From Muscardinus avellanarius (taxonomy: Eukaryota > Chordata > Mammalia > Rodentia > Gliridae), in assembly GCA_963383645.1 (NCBI GenBank), contig OY726563.1, positions 36,610,331-36,674,330 on the forward strand: a DNA stretch of 64,000 nucleotides, read 5' to 3'. This document shows positions 55,585 to 64,000 of this stretch, one piece after another (the first letter of the stretch is position 1; each line of letters opens with the position of its first letter). The notes under the pieces are model-generated. The model made no database searches, was not told where the DNA came from, and worked only from the letters and a program-made list of their open reading frames with translations. The translations under genes and the position numbers were made by a program.

Positions 55585-55949
55585 GTAAACTCTCACAGGC
55601 CAAATATAAAGAAATCTGAACATAAAAATAAGGAATTATAGTAACACATTATATGTCAGTGAGCAAAATAATAATGCATAGATCCACGCAAATAAAAATA
55701 AATGAATAAGCACTAAATGGGGAGAGGGGAAAACTCTTCATTATAGTGTAATTTCAATTAATGTCAAAGTAGTTATGGAGTTAGAAAATCACTATATAAT
55801 TAGAACCATAGTAATAACTGAATCAAGATAGAATCATCAACTGTTTCTAAGTCCCGTGAGTACACTAGTGGGTTAAAGTTTGATTGGAAGTATAATATTT
55901 ACCTAGTCTCAAAATATCTTCCCCCAATTTGTCAGTTATAAAGTGGAAC
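55585..55949. other. Unassigned sequence
   Basis: Nothing recognisable. Confidence 0.5.
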
Positions 55950-56121
55950 ATTTTTTGTGTGGTACTTGCTATTGAGTGCAGGGTAGGGGATCTGAATCTG
56001 AACTATGCCCACAGCATATTTTAAGATCAGGTATTACTAAGTTAAACGCCCTGAACCTACAATACTCCTACCTCAGCCTCCCAAGTACTGAGATTATAGG
56101 CATGTGCCACTCTACTTGGCT
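55950..56121 (-). mobile_element. Diverged B1-dID-type SINE
   Basis: GTGTGGTACTTGCTATTGAG, a shortened middle, then CTCAGCCTCCCAAGTACTGAG and GCCACTCTACTTGGC. Confidence 0.85.
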
Positions 56122-56684
56122 ACAAAATGGACTTTTCACAATGCAAAAACTGGTGAATACTTCCTAACCAAGTGATAAAAGTAAATATAACTAACAGACA
56201 TTTAAAATGATATAATGTAGCTCTTTGCTTGATTACTAAAAAGGCATAACCTGACTTCGGTAGTACTTATACCAAAATTGCATGACCTAAATTTAATCAT
56301 GAGGAAATAGCAGACAAACCTTAATTGAATAGCATTCTACAAAATAATTGTTTTTTTTCTCTTCAAAAACATGATCATGAATGAAAATGGAAAGAATCCA
56401 AAGAACTAATGTGGATTAGAGACTAAGGAGATTAAATTCTATAGGTGACTGTATTAAATTCTGGGCTATATATATACATACATATATATGTACATATATG
56501 CACATATATATGTATGTATATATATTCTTAGAATATATATGTAGGTAATAAAAATATTAGTGTTTAAATCAATCAAACTTGAATGTAAATTATGAACTAA
56601 ATTTTAGTGAAATTTTTATTTAAAATTCCTAATTTTGCTTATTATATTGTGGTTACATATGAAAATGCTATGTCCTTAATTTTT
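56122..56684. other. Unassigned sequence containing an AT-rich palindrome
   Basis: 24-base perfect inverted arms at 56,468-56,491 and 56,502-56,525 with a 10-base loop, made of TA/CA/GT alternation. No gene was seen. Confidence 0.6.
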
Positions 56685-56893
56685 GTGTGTGTGGTACTAG
56701 GGGTGGAACTCAGGAGCTTTTCTGCCTCCAGGCTATACTCCCAGACCTATTTTTTATATTTTATTTGGAAACAGGGTCTCACTAAGTTGCTGAGAGCCTC
56801 ACTAAGTAGCTGAGGCTGACTTCGAACCTGCACAATCCTCCCGTCTCAGCCTCCCAAGCGCGGGGATTAAAAGCATGTGCCACCACACCCAGC
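56685..56893 (-). mobile_element. B1-dID-type SINE
   Basis: GTGGTACTAGGGGTGGAACTC, TTGCTGAGAGCCTCACTAAG, CAAGCGCGGGGATTAAAAGC. Target duplication TCCTTAATTTTT at 56,673-56,684 and 56,894-56,905. Confidence 0.94.
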
Positions 56894-56905
56894 TCCTTAA
56901 TTTTT

Positions 56906-57910
56906 AATTAAATGATTTATACATTAAAGTATTTATAGATAAAGGAGAATGATGTCTGCAGCTTAATTTCAAATATTTCAGAAAAATATATGTATGTCAG
57001 AAAGCAAACATTTAGCAAAGCAGGATAAAGTATATGCAGGAGTTGTTTATACAACTTTTGCTTCAAAACTACAAAAAAATCAAAAGTTACAAAATTAGAA
57101 TGAATCTCAAATTGACTAATTTTACCAAATACCATATAATAAAATTGTATATGCTGACATAAGTTTGTAATTATAAATATCTTCCTATATGTGGTATAAA
57201 TACTTCATAATATAATTAGCCTTTGGATTGGAATTGTCATCTTTTAATTACATCACCAATGTGTATGTAGGTCTCTGTTTTAATTGCACACATGTGTATA
57301 CATGTGTGAGTTTATGTATGTGCACACATGTGGGTGCATGTATATATGTACACTCTTTTCTCTTTTTCTTCACTTAGGTAATTTTAGTGTCATACATAAG
57401 GTTATGGAGCCTGTAACTGTCTATTACAAGTACATTTTTATGATTCTACAAGCAAACCCTAAAGAAATCATAGATTTCTTGTATTTAAAGGTACAGTAGC
57501 AGTAGTTGTAGTACACATGAGGTATACATGTTATTAAAATTCTGTTGCATTCTTATTAAACTGTCCTGTTACAAACTAAGATGTATGAAGGGTAGAGCAA
57601 AAAATATTTCCTCCTTTATATGAGTTTTAGATAAGTTTCACTGTTTTCCAACTTCTAATATTGCTGAGAAGCCAAATGTTATCCTTATTTCAGATACTTT
57701 GAAAGTAATCTTTTATTTCTCTGGAATATTTTGGACCCTTTATTAATCTGTGGTATTATTAAGTTCCAAATAAGGTACATTAGAATTGAATCCCTTTATT
57801 CGTTATGTTCAACTCTTGTGGGCCTCTTACAGTTTGGTGACTCAAGTCCATCAATTCTGAGAAATGTTCTCATATAACTTCACAAAAACACAGAAAATAA
57901 TTTTGGCAAA
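56906..57910. other. Unassigned AT-rich sequence
   Basis: About 1 kb without a recognised element. An alternating CACATGTG-type run lies at 57,284-57,352. Confidence 0.5.
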
Positions 57911-57929
57911 AAATTGTCACTTTCTAGTC

Positions 57930-60219
57930 ACATGATAATTTCAATAGACGCTGAAAAGCATTTGATAAAATCCAACAACCATTTATGATAAAACACTGAA
58001 GAGAACTGGAATAGAAGGAACATACCTCAACATCATAAAGGCAATCTACAATAAGCCCACTGCCAACATTTTAAATGGGGAAAAACTTCAAGAATTCCCC
58101 CTAAAAACAGGAACGAGACAAGGATGTCCATTATCACCACTTCTCTTCAATATAGTACTAGAAACTCTAGCCAGAGCAATAAGGCAAGAAAAGGAAATCA
58201 AAGGAGTACAAATAGGAAAAGAAGAATTCAAACTTTCCCTATTTGCAGATGACATGATAATATATTTAGAAAACCCAACAAACTCAACCAAAAGGTTTAT
58301 AGAACTGATCAACAAATTCACCAAAGTGTCTGGATACAAAATCAATCTTAAAAAATCAGAAGCTTAGCCGGGTATGGTGGTGCACGCTTGTAATCCCAGC
58401 ATTTGGGAGGCTGAGACTGGAGGATCACGGTTCACATACAGCATCAGCTACTTAGTGAGGCTCTCCATAACTCAGTGAGATCTTGTTGCAAAATAAAGAA
58501 TAAAAAAAATAGGTCAGGGAGTGTAGCTTGGAGGTCTAATGCCCCTGGGTTCCATTTCCAGACCCGCAAAAAAAAAATAATAATCAGAACTTTTCCTGTA
58601 CACCAACCCATAAATCCACTGAAAAAGAAATTCAGAAAACACTTCAACTGAGGCTCTCCCACAAAAAATAAAATACATAGGAATAAACTTAACCAAGGAG
58701 GTAAAAGATGTCTACAAAGAAAATTATAAAACAATGAAAAAATAAGTCGAAGAAGATCTTAGAAGATGGAAAGATCTTCATGTGCATGGATTGGCAGAAT
58801 AAATATCATTAAAATGGTCATCCTTCCAAAAGTGATCTACAGATTCAATGCAATGCCCATTAAACAACCAAGATCATTCCTCACAGACATAGAAAAATCA
58901 GTCCATAAATTTATTTGGAGTAACAAAAAGCCCAGAATAGCCAAAGTAGTTCTAAGCAACAAAAAACATGCAGGAGGAATCACAACACTTGACTTTAAAC
59001 TATACTACAAAGCCATTGTAATAAAAACAGCATGATACTGGCACACAAAACAGATACATAGACCAATGGAACAGAATAGAAGTCCCAGAAACAAGTCCAC
59101 ACACTTTCAGCCAATTGATTTTTGACAAAGGGGCCAAAAACATACACTGGAAAAAAGCCTGTTCAACAAATGGTGTTGGCAAAACCGGTTAACCATATGC
59201 AGAAAATTAGAAATTTATCCCACTTTTTCATCCTACACAACAGTCAATTCAAGATGGATCGAAGACTTGGAAATCAAACCAGAGACCTTGAAGCTCCTTG
59301 AAGAGGGCATAGGTCCAACACTGCAACACATAGGCACAGATAAAAACTTTCCAAACAAGACCCCAAAGGCACAACAAATTAAAAGGCAAATCAATATGTG
59401 GGATTGCATGAAACTGAAGTGTATTTGTCAGCAAAGGAAACTATCAAGAACCTCAATTGAGAGCCAACAGAATGGGAGGAGATTTTTGCCATCTACCCCT
59501 CCAGTAGAGGATTCATATCTACAATATACAGAGAACTCAAGAAACTCAACAGTAAAAAAGAAATAGATCATCCAATAACAAAATGGGCAAGCAAACTAAG
59601 TAGACACTTCACAAAAGAAGAAATTCAAATGGCCAATAAATGCACAAAGAAATGCTCAACATTACTGGCAATCAGAGAGATGCAAATCAAAACTACCCTG
59701 AGATTTCACCTAACTCCAACTAGAATGGCAATCATTAAAATCACAATCAACAACACATGCTGGCTAGGATGTGGATTAGTGGGAACTCTAAGACATTGTT
59801 GGTGGGATTACAAATTTGTGCAAACACTTTGGAAAATAGTACGGAGGATCCTCAGAGGAATGGGAATGAATTTAGCATATGATCCAGCAATACCACTTCT
59901 GGGTATCTACCCAAAAGATAGGAAACCAAACTACCAAACTAATGCATGTGTATCTATGTTCATAGCTGCACAATTCACCATAGCCAAACTATGGAACCAG
60001 CCAAGATGTCCATCAACAGATGAATGGATTACAAAACTGTGGGATATGTACACAATGGAATTTTACTCAGCCATTAAAAAGAATTACATCATTTCAGCCA
60101 TTAAAAAGAATTACATCATTTCAGGGAAATGGATGGAACTGGAAGACATTATGGTAAGTGAGATTAGTCAGTCACAAAAAATAAGAAATAAGATGCTTTC
60201 CCTAATATGTGAAAGTTAA
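57930..60219 (+). pseudogene. L1 ORF2 remnant
   Basis: Catalytic FADD codons are intact at 58,243-58,254. Then come [13 protein letters not shown] (cut by the SINE) and [27 protein letters not shown] (58,766-59,035 frame). The 196-codon C-terminal frame at 59,629-60,219 has [17 protein letters not shown], [29 protein letters not shown] and [13 protein letters not shown]. In WDYK the usual Cys of WWDCK is Tyr. A 27-base in-frame tandem duplication follows at 60,070-60,123. The endonuclease domain and first half of RT are missing, and frameshifts separate the frames. Confidence 0.88.
58367..58581 (+). mobile_element. B1-dID-type SINE inside the L1
   Basis: GCCGGGTATGGTGGTGCACG head to CCCTGGGTTCCATTTCCAG and CCGC, A-tail. 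Target duplication AATCAGAAGCT / AATCAGAACT at 58,354-58,364 and 58,582-58,591. Confidence 0.95.
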
Positions 60220-60525
60220 GGAGAAATGGGTCATAGGAAGAACTCTCAATGAAAAAAAAAATCCTATAGAGGAGCAAACAAGACAACCTAAATGAGGAAA
60301 TGGGAGGGGGCAAGAAGGAAATTCTCTAAAACACGCACAGAACTTAAACATGTCGAAGTCAACACTAAGCCAAGCAAGGGAAGGAGGGATGGGGAGGGAA
60401 TGGGGTGGGATTTGAGTAGGGGTTAAATCAGTGATGTGTACATGTATGTACACACAAAATTTTTACCCCAATAGGATGTATGAATATAATGCACCAATAA
60501 AAATAATTTTAAATTGTCACTTTCT

Positions 60526-61749
60526 GAAACTCTTATTTATCTGGTACCTCATGTTTTGAAATATATTTTGTCTTCATTATAAATCATTTTATAGGAAATT
60601 TCCAGGACTAACCAAATATTCAAACTTTAAATTACATTTTTTATTTTTAGTCATATTTATAATATCTGAGAATTCATTCTCAATCTTTAGTGATGCAAGT
60701 TAAACTCTTTGTTTGCTGTATTACCCCTCCCCTTTTCTTTATTTAGTCCTTTTCATGTGGATTGATTCCACAAAACATTTGGTGATCCCTGGTGGCCCAG
60801 TCATATTTGAAACTTAGGTAACAAGAAATTGATTGGAAACTATTTGTCCTGTGGATGAGACCTGTTGATGAATGGACTTAACAAATAAGGAATCAAATGC
60901 TCATATTTTTATGTCAGTATTTAGAATATTCTAAGGAAGTTGATATAATCCACAAGTAATCTAGTGATCACCTGCCTGTAGTGTGAAGGTGGCTCTCTTT
61001 GTTCTGATGTTGAGTGAAGGCAAAGTGGAGGAGTGTTGCCTTTATTATGCAGACCTTTACTCATACCCTTTTATGATCTGGCTCCTCACTCTTTTCTTCT
61101 CTCCTGTGTTGTATAGCCAAGCCTCAAATCTCTCTGGTTTAAATAATAAAGAAAACACATCATCTATCCCTTGTAGGACTGGGGAACAGCAGGGGTAGTG
61201 AGCTAAACTAATAATGCCTCCTGTTTTTATTCCCCCTGCCTCTCTCCTACTGCCTGTGGCACCAAGTGCCTTCAATTCCAAGTGCTTTTAGAACACTTCA
61301 AGATGAACTGGCATTATCTCATTACCATACTAAATTATCCTTTATCCATCCCTTTCCCATTTATATTGTGGTTTGAGGTTATTCAGTACCTCTAGTTTGT
61401 GGGCTGAGTTTGTGTTTATTTTTATTTATTCTTATGTTTAGAGAGAGTTTTCAAGAGTGGGAAAATTACTCTATCATCTTAAAGTCATATGTCCCTTCTA
61501 ATTTCTAGATTCAGAAACAAAGATCATAGGAAATAAAATGACTTTCCTTTTCTTAGTACAATTTGTGCTACCGCTCTGATTATAAATATGTTATTCAATC
61601 ATTAATCCTCCACTCTACCTATAAATATGTCATTCAATCATTAATTCTGTGCAATTGTCAGCATACTCCTCTAAAATGAGCTCTATAAAGTGACATTTAT
61701 CAAAGCATTGCTTTCTTTCCTGATTAAACATATACCACACATTCATCTA
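60526..61749. other. Mostly unassigned; small tandem repeat and possible L2 bit
   Basis: TTTATGATCTGGCTCCTCAC (61,068-61,087) resembles the L2 3' end. TATAAATATGT[T/C]ATTCAATCATTAAT occurs twice, at 61,581 and 61,620, 39 bases apart. No gene was found. Confidence 0.4.
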
Positions 61750-62070
61750 CTCTAACAGTTCTTGGCAAAGTTGTAAATGACCTCTGGGTTGCCAACTTGA
61801 ATTGTCAATTATTAGTGCTTATCTCTTCAACTCACTAGCATCACTTATAGTATTGATTACTCCTTCCTCCTTGAAATATCATTGTTCATTTGGCTTCTAG
61901 AACACTATTTGTAGTTTTTCTCTCACCTCATTGTATCCTCATTTTCTATCCGTTGGCTCTTCCTCATTTATTATACCTCTAAATATTGGGTTATCCCAGT
62001 GCTCTATTTTCAGATCATTTATCTTTTTGATGTGCTACCATTTCCTAGGTGATCTATTTGTCCCATTGCC
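61750..62070 (+). mobile_element. Ancient L2 RT-domain fragment
   Basis: CTTGGCAAAGTTGTAAATGACC, GTATTGATTACTCCTTCCTC, CTTGAAATATC, CATTTGGCTTCTAGAACACT and CCAGTGCTCTATTTTCAG follow the L2 ORF2 block around the VDHSLLL and GSVLGPLLF motifs at DNA level. Heavily decayed. Confidence 0.6.
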
Positions 62071-62152
62071 TTACATTCCATGAAAGTTTTATATTTTAAC
62101 ATGACTAGATCGGGGGGTGCCCAGTTTGGGGTTAACATTATTTCTTAATTTT

Positions 62153-62344
62153 TTTTCAGTATTAGGGATGTAACCCTGGGGCATTCTACCTCTGAGCTAC
62201 AACTCCAGGCCTATTTTTTTAATCTTTATTTTGAAACAAGTTCTCAATGTGTTGCAAAGTAGCTGGGGATAAACATGATCCTTCTGTATCAGCCTCCCAA
62301 ATGCTGGGATTACAAGCTCATCTGTTATTATAACCATGCCTGGC
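62153..62344 (-). mobile_element. Diverged B1-dID-type SINE
   Basis: CAGTATTAGGGATGTAACCC, GAGCTACAACTCCAGGCC, GCCTCCCAAATGCTGGG and CATGCCTGGC. An ACATTATTT-like duplication flanks it. Confidence 0.9.
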
Positions 62345-62389
62345 TTCACATTATTTATGAATGTCTATGGGATGTTTTTGGAAAAGAAA

Positions 62390-62597
62390 AGCATTTATTT
62401 ATTTATTTATTTATTATTTGTGGTACTAAGGATGGAATGCTGTGACATTCCACCTCTATGTTACACCCCTAGCCCTATTTTATTTTTTGTTTTGAAACAG
62501 GGTCTTGCCAGTGTGCTGAGGTTATCCATGAAACTGCAGTCCTCCTGCCTCAGCCTCTCAAGTACTAGGATTAGAGAGGTATGTCATCATGTCCAGA
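62390..62597 (-). mobile_element. Diverged B1-dID-type SINE with (TTTA)n
   Basis: The TTTA run 62,394-62,415 is the antisense tail. Then GTGGTACTAAGGATGGAATGC and CTCAGCCTCTCAAGTACTAGG. Confidence 0.9.
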
Positions 62598-62639
62598 TTT
62601 AAGAGCAGCATATAAACCAGTAGACTCAGTAAGGTAGAT

Positions 62640-63945
62640 GCCTCTTCCAAATGTGAATAGGTACTATCCAATCCATTAAAGGCCCAAATTAAACAATCCT
62701 GGTCTTACACAAGAAAAATCAGGACAAACTAAAAACCAAAATACTTTGTTTGGCTCTGTCAGCGAACTGAGGATTCATATCCAGCCATTACTTAAAAATC
62801 TAGACAAATAAGGACATCCAGAAAGACATAGCTGATATCTGCTTGCCTGTAGCAAAAGCTGCTAGAGCCATAAAGCATGAAGTATATGTAACTGATAATT
62901 TTGACAAATTGCTAGACAGTGAGTATAGAATAGCATTAAATAGACAAACTCCTGGGATCAAAGTCCTAGGGCCCTCGAAATACTTGTGGATTTTACATCT
63001 AGATACTCCACCAGATATTCATAGAAAAGATACAAGAAAAAACCCTCCTGGCTCTGGAAATGGAGAAGGAAGAGTAATAATTCTAAAAATAAACCCAGAA
63101 CCTTTTTCTGTATGAAATGCTTACTCCCTCAAAAGAAGGAGGCTTTGATTCTTCTCTCTCAAGACCCCTCTAACTGTCCTTTCTCATCTAAAATATAGAC
63201 AATCAGGAAACAGATTGGGAGAGAGGGTAAATAGATTGGTAAGGTATAGTGGGATCAGTAACATTGAAGAAATATGTGAGAAGGTCACAGTCTTGAGACA
63301 CAAGTCATTAAAAGACAGATTTAAATGGAATACAAAAGTTCCATTCTCCCTACATCTTCTATGCAAATTGCCTCTTCTAGAATATCTCAGTTCTTGTTAT
63401 CTGATATATGCCTAGATTTCAAAAGAAAGCTTACATGCTTACACGGCCCATTAAAAAGAAACAAAAAGCCGGGTGTGGTGGCACAGGCTTGTAATTCCAG
63501 CATTTGGAAGGCTGAGGCAGGAGGATCGTGGTTCTCAGACAGCCTATGCTACTTAGTGAGACCCTTTGCAACTCAGTGAGACCTTGTTTAAAAATAAAGA
63601 ATTAAAAATGGGGATTGGGGTGTAACTCAGAGGTAAAATACCCCTGGGTTCCATCCCCAGTACTGCAAAAGAAAAAAGAAAAAAACAAAAAATATCCATC
63701 TGAAGAGACAAAGCAAGCATCAAAAATAGACTAAGATATGACACATGTTAGAATCATCTGACTGAGAATTTTTAAATATATATGATTATTTTATTAGGGG
63801 CTGTGATGCAAAAGTAGAGAACGTGTAAGAATAGATGGGTAATGTCTTCTGAGAGAAAAAAAAAAACCTCTAAGAATCTTAAGAATGCTGAACACCCAAA
63901 ATGTATGACTGGAATATCAGAAGGAAAAGAAGAAGGGAATGAGAC
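62640..63945 (+). mobile_element. Ancient L1M 5' UTR and start of ORF1, split by a SINE
   Basis: After the SINE the text is clearly old-L1-like: CATCTGAAGAGACAAAGCAAGC, ATCTGACTGAGAATTTTTAAATA, GAACGTGTAAGAATAGATGGG, then GGAATATCAGAAGGAAAAGAAG of the ORF1 start of the RNA-binding domain. Upstream pieces (TGAAATGCTTACTCCCTC, GGAAACAGATTGGGAGAG, CATTAAAAGACAGATTTAAATGG) fit a 5' UTR. The 90-codon frame at 62,843-63,115 lies in this UTR and is not taken as a gene. Confidence 0.55.
63467..63680 (+). mobile_element. B1-dID-type SINE inside the L1M
   Basis: GCCGGGTGTGGTGGCACAGG head, GGATTGGGGTGTAACTCAG, GGTTCCATCCCCAGTACTGC and an A-rich tail. An AAAGAAA..CAAAAA duplication flanks it. Confidence 0.93.
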
Positions 63946-64000
63946 ATAAGAAATTTGGGGAGTAATGGTCAATTGCACATGTTCTTTCTTGTGTGTCTGT

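Larger units (their letters stand above)
57926..60510 (+). mobile_element. 5'-truncated L1, RT domain to 3' end
   Basis: It starts in the RT domain and ends GCACCAATAAAAATAATTTT. Perfect 15-bp target duplication AAATTGTCACTTTCT at 57,911-57,925 and 60,511-60,525, so both ends are exact. It carries one later SINE insertion (58,367-58,581). The best-preserved ORF2-bearing copy in the window. Confidence 0.96.

Noticed and set aside
62843..63115. 90-codon frame with a varied amino-acid composition
   Set aside because: It falls in sequence that fits an old L1 5' UTR, with stops on both sides and no family match that I recognise.
1..64000. CRISPR arrays, operons, ribosome binding sites, prophage or plasmid genes
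   Set aside because: No direct-repeat/spacer pattern and no prokaryotic gene organisation; the repeat content is that of a mammalian nuclear genome.
1..64000. A previously undescribed biological system
   Set aside because: All organised signal found here is explained by known classes of mobile elements and their interactions. The unassigned stretches show no conserved-looking coding or structural pattern that I could support by reading alone.

Overview
The window reads as a gene-free, AT-rich stretch of a rodent nuclear genome, most likely from a squirrel-family (sciurid) animal. The main clue is the SINE population. About forty copies share one two-part design: a 7SL/B1-like left part (GCCGGGCATGGTGGCGCAC.. 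head, TGGGAGGCTGAG core) fused to an ID/tRNA-like right part (TAGCTCAGAGGT box A, GGTTCCATCCCC box B). This is the B1-dID type known from sciurids, dormice and relatives. The younger L1 family (3' end GCACCAATAAAA, GC-rich 5' UTR, ORF1 close to mammalian L1 ORF1p), the MaLR LTRs, L2, MIR and MER2 relics all fit a placental-mammal genome. The species call is inference.

No host protein-coding gene, tRNA, rRNA, snRNA or CRISPR array could be supported. The one intact-looking coding region is an L1 ORF1 at 1218-2135. All ORF2 pieces are broken.

Layout: 1-3.2 kb is a SINE and an MLT1 end, then an L1 5' UTR plus ORF1 joined to an antisense old L1 piece and an L1 3' end. 3.2-12.8 kb holds a MER2 relic, old L1M remnants, an MLT1 LTR and several SINEs. 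12.8-17 kb is L1-rich, with a 3-kb 5'-truncated L1. 17-24.8 kb is mostly unassigned with two SINEs and two MaLR LTRs. 24.8-28.1 kb is a SINE split by a twin-primed (internally inverted) L1. 28-33.4 kb has more SINEs, including a SINE inside a SINE. 33.4-36.9 kb is an old L1M broken up by younger insertions. 36.9-42.6 kb holds SINEs, an L1 5' UTR/ORF2 pair, a MaLR LTR and a MIR. 42,872-43,406 is a CpG-rich solo LTR with a 6-bp target duplication. 45.5-50.5 kb is a stack of nested L1 and SINE copies. 51-56.9 kb contains a MIR split by a SINE, plus L1 tails and another SINE inside a SINE. 57.9-60.5 kb is a 2.6-kb L1 with perfect target duplications. 61-64 kb has L2 and L1M relics and three SINEs.

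Many insertions still show readable target-site duplications, so relative ages can be ordered directly: MER2/MIR/L2/L1M and MaLR first, then younger sciurid L1s and SINE subfamilies, with the solo LTR among the youngest looking. I found no undescribed functional system. The most notable objects are the chimeric L1 at 249-3208, two twin-primed L1 insertions, the solo LTR, and the nested insertions. Family names come from recalled consensus sequences, not from a database search. Boundaries without a target duplication are good to about 10-50 bases.
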